Source: an uncultured Oribacterium sp. (lineage in GTDB: Bacteria; Bacillota; Clostridia; Lachnospirales; Lachnospiraceae). Taken from it: DNA of 13,491 nt. The stretch lies in contig CAKQWR010000040.1 of assembly GCA_934279105.1 (NCBI GenBank), positions 1 through 13,491 on the forward strand, written 5' to 3'. Positions 6,964-13,491 of this stretch are shown piece after piece. The first letter of the stretch is position 1. Every line of letters starts with the position of its first letter. The notes beneath the pieces are model-generated. The model saw nothing but the letters and a program-made list of their open reading frames with translations. It did not search any database and was not told the origin of the DNA. The position numbers and the translations under genes are program-made.

Positions 6964-6986
6964 ATACGTTTCACAGTGAACCGTAT
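6964..6986. promoter_or_regulatory. 23-bp interrupted palindrome between fabG and fabF, candidate operator
   Basis: ATACG-T-TTCAC (6964-6974), central A (6975), GTGAA-C-CGTAT (6976-6986). Ten of eleven half-site positions are self-complementary. The tight one-base centre fits a protein-binding site better than an RNA hairpin loop, but a hairpin remains possible. I know no named regulator with this site and see no convincing promoter beside it. Confidence 0.4.
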
Positions 6987-7010
6987 TCGTCCTGTGCATA
7001 TCATGTCGAA

Positions 7011-7766
7011 TCAGCAGCCCATGCCGCCATCCACGCCAAGCACCTGACCGGTGATGTAGCGGGCATCGTCCGATGCCAGGAAGGCGACGGCCTTCGCCAC
7101 ATCCTCCGGGCTTCCGAACTGTCGAAGCGGAATCTGCTGCAGCATCGCGTCCTTTACCTTCTCCGGAAGTACCTTCGTCATATCGGTATCGATGAAGCCC
7201 GGTGCGATGGCGTTTGCCGTGATGCCGCGGCTCGCATACTCGAGGGCAGTCGTCTTCGTAAGACCGATGAGACCGGCCTTCGACGCCGCATAGTTCGCCT
7301 GGCCGGCATTACCATGCACGCCGACGACAGAGGAGATGTTCACGATGCGGCCGGAACGCTGGTGCAGCATTTCCTTTCCGACATACTTCGTCATCAGGAA
7401 CGCACCGCGCAGGTTTTTCTCGATTACGAGATCGAAATCCTCTGCACTCATGCGGAGCATGAGATTGTCACGGGTGATGCCTGCATTGTTCACAAGTACA
7501 TCGATACGGCCGAAGCGCTCGAGTGCACTCTTCACGAGGGTTTTTACGATCTCCTCGTCGGATACATCCGCCTGGACAGCGAACGCATCGACGCCCTCCG
7601 CCTGGCAGAGCGCGACGGTCTCTTCAGCAGCATCTGCACGGCCTGCATAATCCACGAGGATATCGTAGCCATGACGTGCGAGCTCCACGGCGATGGCACG
7701 ACCGATGCCCCGACTTGCACCGGTAATCAGTGCCGCCTTCGTTTTCTTTTCATTCGTTTCTGACAT
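7011..7766 (-). CDS. fabG: 3-oxoacyl-ACP reductase (FabG)
   Basis: NADPH-dependent reduction of 3-oxoacyl-ACP to (R)-3-hydroxyacyl-ACP. It is 251 residues, a typical short-chain dehydrogenase. The cofactor motif TGASRGIG is at 15-22 and NNAG at 93-96. The catalytic residues are Ser146 (NISSVVG), Tyr159 and Lys163 (YAASK), with Asn118 as the fourth member. The C-terminus ends ITGQVLGVDGGMGC, as in housekeeping FabG proteins. The start at 7766 has an exceptionally strong GGAGGAG (7774-7780) 7 nt upstream. A perfect 7-bp hairpin abuts this ribosome binding site. fabD lies 125 nt upstream and fabF 142 nt downstream, the two widest-spaced junctions in the middle of the operon. Confidence 0.95.
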   Translation of the reverse strand: MSETNEKKTKAALITGASRGIGRAIAVELARHGYDILVDYAGRADAAEETVALCQAEGVDAFAVQADVSDEEIVKTLVKSALERFGRIDVLVNNAGITRDNLMLRMSAEDFDLVIEKNLRGAFLMTKYVGKEMLHQRSGRIVNISSVVGVHGNAGQANYAASKAGLIGLTKTTALEYASRGITANAIAPGFIDTDMTKVLPEKVKDAMLQQIPLRQFGSPEDVAKAVAFLASDDARYITGQVLGVDGGMGC

Positions 7767-7768
7767 TT

Positions 7769-7799
7769 GCTGTCTCCTCCAGCTGTCCTCTCGACAGCT
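7769..7799 (-). promoter_or_regulatory. Hairpin abutting the fabG ribosome binding site, with an alternative pairing partner
   Basis: AGCTGTC (7781-7787) and GACAGCT (7793-7799) form a perfect 7-bp stem with a CTCTC loop, ending at the base next to the GGAGGAG. In the mRNA a second GACAGC copy (7769-7774, written GCTGTC on the plus strand) lies just past the Shine-Dalgarno. The 5' arm could pair with either copy: the near one leaves the ribosome site free, the far one traps it in a loop. Real switching is unproven; the nearer pairing should be more stable. Confidence 0.4.
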
Positions 7800-7891
7800 A
7801 TTCTTATCTTCTTACAGGAAATTTCAGTATGAAAGGAACGCGGCATATCATCTGCATTTCTTCCTACCTCTCTCCCCAGCCTGTATCGTAC

Positions 7892-8950
7892 TCAGACCTC
7901 CGCACAGAGCTTCGCGATATCTTCCGATGTCTCGATTGCCGTAACCGTAAACTCTGTGATGCCCATGTCGCGCGCCACTTTCTTTACGAAACCTGCAAGC
8001 GTATGACCCGGACCGATTTCGATGAAATTCGTTACGCCATCCTCAAACATCTCACGAAGGATTGACTCCATGCGTACCGGCTTCTGTACCTGCTCGATGA
8101 GAAGCTCCGGAATCGCCTTCCGAAGTCCGGCGAGAGTGGTCGCTGTCGTGGAATCCACCGAAGCGCTGACCTCTTCACATGCACCGCCGAGATAGTTGAA
8201 CATCACCGGGCACTTCGGGCGCTGGAAGCGAATATGCTTAAAGTAACGTGCGAGTGCATCACCGGCACTCTTCATGAAAACAGTGTGGAACGGACCGGAG
8301 ACACGAAGTGGGATACACTTACCTCTTCCGCTTGCGCTGATGATTTCCGAAGCCTTCGCTACTGCATCCTTCTCACCACCGATGACGATCTGTCCCGGAC
8401 AGTTCAGGTTGCAAAGGGAAACGATTTTTCCGGTCTCGAGCTGCGCCTGCTTACATATGGTTTCGAGATCCTCTGCGGATACACCGAGCACCGCGCTCAT
8501 GCCGCAATCGATGCCCTCCGACGCAGCCGCCATGCTGGCACCACGGAACGCCACCATATTGACGGCGGTCTCCGCATCCATAACTTCGGCTGCCTCGAGT
8601 GCGGAATACTCACCGAGGGAGAGGCCTGCCGTTACATCCGGGCGAATACCGTGTACACGAAGAATCTCTGTCACGCCACAGGCGAAGGCGACCATCGCCG
8701 GCTGCGTATAGCGGGTTTCATTGATGACCCCATCCGGATCCTGGAACACGAGACGATGAAGATCGTAATTCAGGTCCACACCCTCGCGACTCGCATGCTC
8801 TTTGCGGAAATCCTCACTGTTTGCATATGTCTGAAGTGCATCACTGACACTATCAAATACCCGACGAAACTCCGGATAATCCCGGTACAGGTCGGCACCC
8901 ATGCCGACATGCTGGCTTCCCTGTCCTGCATATAAAAATGCTGTTTTCAT
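7892..8950 (-). CDS. fabD: Malonyl-CoA:ACP transacylase (FabD)
   Basis: Transfers malonyl from CoA to ACP, supplying FabH and FabF. Residues 4-14 (AFLYAGQGSQH) form the conserved N-terminal strand and oxyanion GQGSQ motif. Nucleophile Ser111 lies in AGLSLGEYSAL, and His222 in SGPFHT is the partner base. GPGHTLAGFVKK near the C-terminus is the usual closing motif. At 352 residues it is about 40 longer than typical FabD, with polar additions around 42-60 and 255-275 that spare the active site. The start at 8950 is preceded by GGAAAGGAAAAAG, and the fabK stop is only 13 nt upstream, so the two are probably translated together. Confidence 0.95.
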   Translation of the reverse strand: MKTAFLYAGQGSQHVGMGADLYRDYPEFRRVFDSVSDALQTYANSEDFRKEHASREGVDLNYDLHRLVFQDPDGVINETRYTQPAMVAFACGVTEILRVHGIRPDVTAGLSLGEYSALEAAEVMDAETAVNMVAFRGASMAAASEGIDCGMSAVLGVSAEDLETICKQAQLETGKIVSLCNLNCPGQIVIGGEKDAVAKASEIISASGRGKCIPLRVSGPFHTVFMKSAGDALARYFKHIRFQRPKCPVMFNYLGGACEEVSASVDSTTATTLAGLRKAIPELLIEQVQKPVRMESILREMFEDGVTNFIEIGPGHTLAGFVKKVARDMGITEFTVTAIETSEDIAKLCAEV

Positions 8951-8963
8951 CTTTTTCCTTTCC

Positions 8964-9890
8964 TTACATGCGGCAGATATCCTCGAGGATCTCTGCGAGT
9001 GGACGAATCGTATGCAGCTGTCCGCATACCTGTCCGGCCATCAGCGAACCGGTCTTGACATCACCTTCAAACACAGCTCGACGAAGAGAGCCCAGTGTGA
9101 ACTTCTCCAGCTCCATCTTATCGGCACCGGCCTTCTCCTGCTTCAGGTATGCTACGGTCATCTGATTCTTCAGCACACGTACCGGTGTTCCGCCGATGCG
9201 ACCGGTAACGATGGCATCACTGCCCTGCGCTTTCAGAAGTGCGGCCTTATAATTATCATGGATCGGACACTCCTCGGCTGCGAGAAGCGCAGTACCGATC
9301 TGCACACCGCAGGCACCCAGCGCCATCGCCGCTTCATACTGACGATGATCCGCGATACCACCGGCCGCGATGACCGGAATCGACACCGTATCCACACACT
9401 GCGGCACCAGGGTCATCGTGGTCATCTCACCGACATGTCCGCCGGACTCACAGCCCTCCGCGATGACGGCATAAGCACCCAGACGCTCCATCAGCTTCGC
9501 GAGGATCGGCGCACCGACCACCGGAATCACCTTGATTCCTGCTGCCCGGAAATCCGCCATATACTGACCAGGATTTCCGGCGCCTGTGGTCACTACCGGC
9601 ACCTTTTCCTCGATGCATACCTTTACAAACTCTTCCGTACACGGATTCATCAGCATGAGGTTTACACCGAACACCGGCTGATAATCGGCAGTATCTGCTT
9701 CTTCAATCCGCTTCCGTGCGGTTCTGATTTCTTCGCGAAGTTCTTCTGCAGAGTGGATGCCACCGGTTCCGATGAGGCCGAGGGCACCGGCACAGGCACA
9801 GGCCGCCGCGAAGCTGCCCGTCGCGATGTTCGCCATACCGCCCTGGATAATCGGATATCGAGTTCCCAGTAATTCATTCAGTAATGTCAT
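8964..9890 (-). CDS. fabK: FMN-dependent enoyl-ACP reductase II (FabK)
   Basis: Reduces trans-2-enoyl-ACP in the last step of each elongation cycle, using FMN and NAD(P)H. The 308-residue TIM-barrel protein begins with YPIIQGGMANIATG (12-25), typical of the nitronate monooxygenase/FabK superfamily. AEGCESGGHVGEMTT (144-158) with His152 corresponds to the FabK active-site loop, and IAAGGIADHRQ plus ALGACGVQIGT form the phosphate-binding part. Position between fabH and fabD separates it from true nitronate monooxygenases. No fabI or fabL is seen in the window, so FabK is probably the main enoyl reductase; FabK is known to be insensitive to triclosan. The start at 9890 follows AAGGAGAG; the fabH stop is 9 nt upstream. 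Confidence 0.94.
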   Translation of the reverse strand: MTLLNELLGTRYPIIQGGMANIATGSFAAACACAGALGLIGTGGIHSAEELREEIRTARKRIEEADTADYQPVFGVNLMLMNPCTEEFVKVCIEEKVPVVTTGAGNPGQYMADFRAAGIKVIPVVGAPILAKLMERLGAYAVIAEGCESGGHVGEMTTMTLVPQCVDTVSIPVIAAGGIADHRQYEAAMALGACGVQIGTALLAAEECPIHDNYKAALLKAQGSDAIVTGRIGGTPVRVLKNQMTVAYLKQEKAGADKMELEKFTLGSLRRAVFEGDVKTGSLMAGQVCGQLHTIRPLAEILEDICRM

Positions 9891-9899
9891 ATCTCTCCT

Positions 9900-11030
9900 T
9901 TACACCTCCGGCGCGTCATAGCTCAGGATACAGCCACCCCAGGTGAGTCCACCGCCGAATCCGGCGAGAATCAGCCGCTCCCCGCGCTTGAGGAGACCCT
10001 GCTGCTGCATATCGTAAAGCGCAGTCGGAATCGACGCTGCGCTGGTATTGCCGAGGTTTTCCATGTTCATAAAGAACTTCTCTGCCGGCCAGTGCATCGC
10101 CCGGTACACATGCCGGATGATGCGGGCATTTGCCTGATGACAGACCACATGGTCGATGTCCTCCATCGTTTCCCCAGACTTCTCAAGAAGTCCGCCGATG
10201 ATCCGCGGGATGATGTCGCATGCAAATACGAACACTTCCTTTCCGTCCATCAGCATATGGTCAATGCGAACGGGCGCAGCGTTTGTCGCCTCACGCTGTT
10301 CTTCATGTCCGCTACAGCCTGCTGTGGCAGCTGCATCACTTGCGTCTTTCGCATCCGATGCGGCCTTCATCGCTTCATATGCACCTGTGTAGGTACCCGG
10401 CGCGAGAATCACATCGGAACCACGGGAACCGAAGAGGCGCACATATGGCTTCTCCGTGCAGGATACTCCGGCATTCATAGCATTTTCTGTGTTCTGGACG
10501 CTTCCGATGTCTGTACATTCGATCACGGCAGCACCGGCACCATCGCCGAAGAGAATACCGGTCGAGCGGTCCTCCATCGAAAGGAGACGGGACAGCTGCT
10601 CCGTGCCAACCACGAGTGCATGACGCTTTCCACTCACCGCTGCGAGGTTTCTCGCCACCTCGAGGCCATAAATGAAGCCGCTGCAGGCAGCATTTATATC
10701 GAGTGCCGGCACCTCCGGAAGTTTCAGCTTCCGCTGCAGGATGGCAGCGATGCTCGGCGTTGCGAGATCCGAAGACATGCTCGCGACCACGATGGCTCCC
10801 AGCTCTGAAGCCGGAACACCCTGACTTTCTGCCTCTTCGAGTGCCTTACCGGCAGCCTCGATGGCGAGGGTTACGGCACTTTCCTGTTCAGTGCAGAAGC
10901 GGCGTGCATGGATACCGGTACGTGGATAGATCCAGGCGTCGGAGGTATCCATCTTTTGACTAAGCTCGTCGTTTGTCACCAGTCGGCTCGGATACGCGGC
11001 CCCGAGGCCGATAAGTTTCATTTCGTTCAA
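9900..11030 (-). CDS. fabH: 3-oxoacyl-ACP synthase III (FabH), TTG start and internal insertion
   Basis: Condenses an acyl-CoA primer with malonyl-ACP to begin the chain. The catalytic triad is complete: Cys116 in DINAACSGFIYG, His298 in VVCHQANARI and Asn328 in MENLGNTSAAS. GDGAGAAVIE (162-171) and the C-terminal GFGGGLTWG are also present. At 376 residues it is about 45 longer than usual because of an Ala/Asp/Glu-rich insertion at about 218-255, between GTYTG and the DGKEVFVFA strand; it looks like a surface loop. The start is a TTG at 11030 (AGGAG 5 nt upstream); the in-frame ATG three codons later is 14 nt from the same ribosome site, so the TTG is preferred. An 86-nt gap with a long hairpin separates it from accA. 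Confidence 0.93.
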   Translation of the reverse strand: MNEMKLIGLGAAYPSRLVTNDELSQKMDTSDAWIYPRTGIHARRFCTEQESAVTLAIEAAGKALEEAESQGVPASELGAIVVASMSSDLATPSIAAILQRKLKLPEVPALDINAACSGFIYGLEVARNLAAVSGKRHALVVGTEQLSRLLSMEDRSTGILFGDGAGAAVIECTDIGSVQNTENAMNAGVSCTEKPYVRLFGSRGSDVILAPGTYTGAYEAMKAASDAKDASDAAATAGCSGHEEQREATNAAPVRIDHMLMDGKEVFVFACDIIPRIIGGLLEKSGETMEDIDHVVCHQANARIIRHVYRAMHWPAEKFFMNMENLGNTSAASIPTALYDMQQQGLLKRGERLILAGFGGGLTWGGCILSYDAPEV

Positions 11031-11061
11031 GGTTTCTCCTAACTTATGTTCAATCGCTTCC

Positions 11062-11104
11062 GCATCGGGCAGCGGTGATGTTCACACGAAGCTGCACACG
11101 ATGC
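11062..11104 (-). other. Long interrupted hairpin between accA and fabH
   Basis: Three nested pairings: GCATCG (11062-11067) with CGATGC (11099-11104), GCAGC (11069-11073) with GCTGC (11091-11095), and GTGA (11075-11078) with TCAC (11082-11085) around a TGT loop. It fills half of the 86-nt gap and ends 21 nt before the fabH ribosome site. No T-tract follows, so transcription probably continues. Confidence 0.5.
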
Positions 11105-11116
11105 TTGCGTTCTCCA

Positions 11117-12043
11117 TTAAATATTCCGGTACTTCTCCTGGCGCTGCTTCCGGACCTCCTCCGGGGTCAGCTTCAGAAGATCATTCAGGCTCTTCTCAAG
11201 TACGATATCGAGACTCGCATAGAGACGCTCCGGGTCGGTCTGTGCACCACCGAGCGGCTCCGGAATCAGATGATCCGCAACACCTGCTTCGCGAAGATCG
11301 CGGGCGGTCAGCTTCATGACCTCACAGGCCTCTTCGTGACGGCTTGCATCCTTCCAGAGAATCGATGCGAAGCCCTCCGGGCTCAGCACCGAGTACACCG
11401 CATTTTCCAGCATCAGAATCTGGTTTGCGACAGAAATCGCAAGTGCACCACCGGAGTTACCCTCTCCGGTCACAACTGCGATGACCGGCACATGCAGGCT
11501 GCTCATCGCAGCGAGATTTCGCGCGATGGCTTCTCCCTGTCCGTGCTCCTCTGCCTCCATACCAGGATATGCACCCGGCGTATCGATGAAGGTGATGATC
11601 GGACGACCGAACTTCTCGGCCTGCTCCATGAGACGAAGTGCCTTACGGTATCCCTCCGGACGTGGCATACCGAAATTAAAACGGATATTTTCTTCCATCG
11701 TGCGGCCCTTCCGATGGCCGAGTACGGTTACCGGCATTCCCTTGTAGCGGGCGATACCGCCATAGATGGATGCATCCTCATCATAAAGATGATCACCCTT
11801 CTGCTCGAAGAAATCCGTGAAAAGGTGCTCGATAAAATCGTCGATGTGTGGACGCTTCGGATGACGTGCGAGGTACACACGGTCTGCAGCCGAAAGATCG
11901 GTACACTCGGAAAGCAGCTGTGTACGTTCCTGGTCTAGTCTGCGGATTTCCTCCGCATTGGCCTCCATCTCTTCTGGCGTTAGAGAAAGCACGTGGATCT
12001 TCTGCTCAAGTGCCTCTGCCTGTTCGATGATGTTCTTAATCAT
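11117..12043 (-). CDS. accA: Acetyl-CoA carboxylase carboxyltransferase subunit alpha (AccA)
   Basis: With AccD it transfers the carboxyl group from carboxybiotin to acetyl-CoA, making malonyl-CoA. The 308 residues match the bacterial alpha subunit: an N-terminal helical region (1-55), then RVYLARHPKRPHIDDFI, the crotonase-like core with IDTPGAYPGMEAEEHGQGEAIARN (153-176), and the glycine-rich oxyanion segment GEGNSGGALAIS (193-204). The ATG at 12043 overlaps the accD stop as ATGA, and GGGGAGG lies 7 nt upstream, a classic sign of translational coupling for two subunits needed in equal amounts. The biotin carrier and biotin carboxylase partners are not encoded in the window. Confidence 0.95.
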   Translation of the reverse strand: MIKNIIEQAEALEQKIHVLSLTPEEMEANAEEIRRLDQERTQLLSECTDLSAADRVYLARHPKRPHIDDFIEHLFTDFFEQKGDHLYDEDASIYGGIARYKGMPVTVLGHRKGRTMEENIRFNFGMPRPEGYRKALRLMEQAEKFGRPIITFIDTPGAYPGMEAEEHGQGEAIARNLAAMSSLHVPVIAVVTGEGNSGGALAISVANQILMLENAVYSVLSPEGFASILWKDASRHEEACEVMKLTARDLREAGVADHLIPEPLGGAQTDPERLYASLDIVLEKSLNDLLKLTPEEVRKQRQEKYRNI

Positions 12044-13074
12044 GCATTTACCTCCCCGGCGATGATTGCGCTACGCTGCTTGCCGGAATCGACATGCAGC
12101 TTCAGGATATCGGTCAGTACATCACGCATCTCACTACGCTTCACGATGCGATCTACGAATCCGTGGTTCTCGAGATACTCGGCGCGCTGGAAGCCCTTCG
12201 GGAGCTTGCGGTTGATGGTCTGCTCGATGACACGTGGTCCCGCGAAACCGATCAGCGCACCCGGCTCTGCGAGTGTGATGTCTCCGAGCGTTGCGAAGCT
12301 TGCGGTCACGCCACCCGTGGTCGGATGGGTCAGGAAACTGATGTAGAGACCGCCATGCTCACTGAAGCTCTCGATGGCTGCACTGGTCTTCGCCATCTGC
12401 ATGAGGCTGTAGATGCCCTCCTGCATACGGGCACCACCACTCGCACTGAAGATGAGAAGTGGCAGATGATGTTCGTCGGCATACTCGACGGCACGGGTCA
12501 CCTTCTCGCCGACGGCACGGGACATGGAGCCCATGAAGAAGCGGCTGTCGAGAACGACCGTCACGAGACGGATGCCCTCGATGGTGCCGACTGCAGAGAT
12601 GACGGACTCAGAAAGACCGGTCTTCTCTTCCTGCTTCTCGATTTTCTCCTTATAACCCGGGAACCCCAGCGGATCCTCAGCGCTGATGTCTCGGTCCAAC
12701 TCCTCGAAGCTGCCCGGATCGAGAATCAGCTTCAGGCGATAGTAACCGCCGAGCGGTGCATACTTCCCACAGGTCGGACAGATGAAGTAGTTCTCCTCCC
12801 ACTTGCGACGAAGTGCACGGCGTCCGCAGCTTCTGCAGGTGATAAAGCTCGATGGAATCATCACCGCCGGAAGGCTCCGACCGGTGCTCTTCTCTCCATC
12901 TGCCTTCGCATCCGTTTTCGCCTCTGCCTTTTCTGCTTTCTCAGCACCTGCGCTCTTTCCGGTGAGTGGCCAGGTAAAGTGGACACCTGCATGTCCGATC
13001 ATATCCTCCCGGGCCTTCTTCTCGAATGCACGGTTCTTATACAGCTCATAAACCTTCTTGATAGGCGACTTCAT
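12040..13074 (-). CDS. accD: Acetyl-CoA carboxylase carboxyltransferase subunit beta (AccD)
   Basis: Partner of AccA in the carboxyltransferase. The four-cysteine zinc ribbon is seen as Cys80, Cys83, Cys99 and Cys102 (CRSCG...CPTCG). The crotonase-like core follows with FSASGGARMQEG (209-220), HPTTGGVTASFATLGD (250-265) and GFAGPRVIEQT (276-286). The protein has 344 residues, longer than the usual 280-300, because an Ala/Lys/Glu-rich linker (about 38-68, with repeated KAE units) joins a short basic N-terminus to the zinc ribbon. The ATG at 13074 has AGGAGG (13081-13086) 6 nt upstream, so the long N-terminus is probably real. It follows acpP after a 180-nt gap with two large inverted repeats and overlaps accA by 4 bp. 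Confidence 0.95.
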   Translation of the reverse strand: MKSPIKKVYELYKNRAFEKKAREDMIGHAGVHFTWPLTGKSAGAEKAEKAEAKTDAKADGEKSTGRSLPAVMIPSSFITCRSCGRRALRRKWEENYFICPTCGKYAPLGGYYRLKLILDPGSFEELDRDISAEDPLGFPGYKEKIEKQEEKTGLSESVISAVGTIEGIRLVTVVLDSRFFMGSMSRAVGEKVTRAVEYADEHHLPLLIFSASGGARMQEGIYSLMQMAKTSAAIESFSEHGGLYISFLTHPTTGGVTASFATLGDITLAEPGALIGFAGPRVIEQTINRKLPKGFQRAEYLENHGFVDRIVKRSEMRDVLTDILKLHVDSGKQRSAIIAGEVNA

Positions 13075-13105
13075 AGCCCACCTCCTATATAAACCTTCTC
13101 TTTAG

Positions 13106-13139
13106 AACAGCCCGATTTTCTGATGAAAACCGAGCTGTT
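13106..13139 (-). other. Stem-loop upstream of accD
   Basis: AACAGC (13106-13111) pairs with GCTGTT (13134-13139), then a mismatch, CG with CG, a mismatch, and TTTTC (13116-13120) with GAAAA (13125-13129) around a TGAT loop: 13 pairs in a 34-nt element. It ends 19 nt before the accD AGGAGG. No T-tract follows. Confidence 0.55.
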
Positions 13140-13161
13140 ACGTAATCATGACCATTCAGCC

Positions 13162-13230
13162 AAGGGGACCCGGCTTGATTTCACACGGTCTCTACGTATG
13201 GCCTCTGTTGCCGCGCCTCCTGGTCCCCTT
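13162..13230 (-). ncRNA. Candidate structured RNA element between acpP and accD (unclassified)
   Basis: AAGGGGACC (13162-13170) and GGTCCCCTT (13222-13230) are perfect 9-bp complements enclosing 51 nt; past a C/T mismatch the stem can extend by GG with CC. The interior allows only short pairings, such as CGGC with GCCG. With the neighbouring stem-loop at 13106-13139 it would form a two-domain element of about 125 nt inside the operon. I recognise no riboswitch, T-box or leader class in it. It could be a cis-regulatory leader for accD-accA, a stability element behind acpP, or a decayed repeat. Confidence 0.35.
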
Positions 13231-13254
13231 TTGAACGGTTACAAATAATCTTTT

Positions 13255-13476
13255 TTAGTTCTGGCAGTAATCTACGAGATCCTGTACGGTGGTCATTTTT
13301 CCGATCTCACCATCCGGGATGGTCTTGCCAAGTGCATCCTCCAGTGCCATGTGAAGCTCTACGAGTGAAAGGGAATCCACCTCGAGGTCCTCCTGGAAGC
13401 GTGCCTCCGGCGTTACCTTCTCCTCATCACATGCGAGTGTATCTACGATAATGTCCTTAACCTGCTCGAAATCCAT
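13255..13476 (-). CDS. acpP: Acyl carrier protein (AcpP)
   Basis: Carries the growing acyl chain as a thioester on phosphopantetheine. The 73-residue, strongly acidic protein has the usual four-helix ACP layout; Ser35 in EVDSLSLVEL is the predicted attachment site at the start of helix II. It has DSLSL where many ACPs have DSLDV, a mild variation. The ATG at 13476 has AAGGAG (13483-13488) 6 nt upstream. It is the first FAS gene visible in transcription order; the operon promoter and any further genes lie beyond the right edge. Being small and first, with a 180-nt structured gap behind it, it may be made in excess of the enzymes, as is usual for ACP (inference). Confidence 0.95.
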   Translation of the reverse strand: MDFEQVKDIIVDTLACDEEKVTPEARFQEDLEVDSLSLVELHMALEDALGKTIPDGEIGKMTTVQDLVDYCQN

Positions 13477-13491
13477 TTTGTTCTCCTTTTG

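Noticed and set aside
12094..13092. 332-codon plus-strand frame opposite accD
   Set aside because: Antisense shadow of accD, low-complexity translation, no start signals.
13141..13153. CGTAATCATG resembling the lacZ start region of cloning vectors
   Set aside because: Only about 10 bases agree and flanking bases differ, so this is chance and not vector contamination.
1..13491. CRISPR arrays, insertion sequences, tRNA/rRNA genes, phage or defence genes
   Set aside because: I saw no regularly spaced repeats, transposase motifs, tRNA-like folds or phage genes; the accepted genes and short gaps account for the window.

Overview
This window reads as an ordinary stretch of chromosome from an anaerobic Firmicute, most likely of the Clostridia/Lachnospiraceae type. 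The lineage is inferred from four things: a type II fatty acid synthesis (FAS II) cluster that uses the FMN enoyl reductase FabK, a MarR-family gene beside it, strong AGGAGG-type ribosome binding sites throughout, and AT-rich promoters between moderately GC-rich genes. No species can be named from the sequence alone. All complete genes lie on the minus strand; the only plus-strand gene is cut by the left edge.

Region 1 (1-752): the 3' part of an unrecognised acidic two-helix membrane protein, ending at a bidirectional terminator it shares with the convergent uxaA gene. Region 2 (769-4052): a hexuronate operon, uxaB then uxaA in transcription order. It encodes tagaturonate reductase and altronate dehydratase, two consecutive steps from galacturonate to 2-keto-3-deoxygluconate. 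It has a near-consensus promoter (TTGACT, 17 bp, TATATT) with a perfect 20-bp LacI/CcpA-type palindrome directly downstream of the -10 box. The gap between the two genes holds three consecutive stem-loops. uxaC, kdgK and kdgA are not in the window. Region 3 (4083-4803): a MarR-family regulator with its own AT-rich promoter region and a strong terminator behind it, which insulates the FAS region from uxaB.

Region 4 (5028-13476): the FAS II operon in transcription order acpP, accD, accA, fabH, fabK, fabD, fabG, fabF, fabZ. AccA and AccD form the carboxyltransferase half of acetyl-CoA carboxylase and make malonyl-CoA. FabD moves malonyl onto ACP and FabH starts the chain. FabF condenses, FabG reduces, FabZ dehydrates and FabK completes each cycle. 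Genes for the biotin half (accB, accC) are missing here and must lie upstream of the right edge or elsewhere. Gene junctions are of two kinds: very tight (4-bp overlap, or 9-13 nt) or long (86-180 nt). Every long gap inside the operon contains inverted repeats.

I found no mobile element, CRISPR array, tRNA/rRNA gene or clearly new protein system. The most interesting unexplained material is non-coding: a possible structured element between acpP and accD, the intercistronic hairpins (one beside the fabG ribosome binding site with an alternative pairing partner), and a 23-bp palindrome between fabG and fabF.
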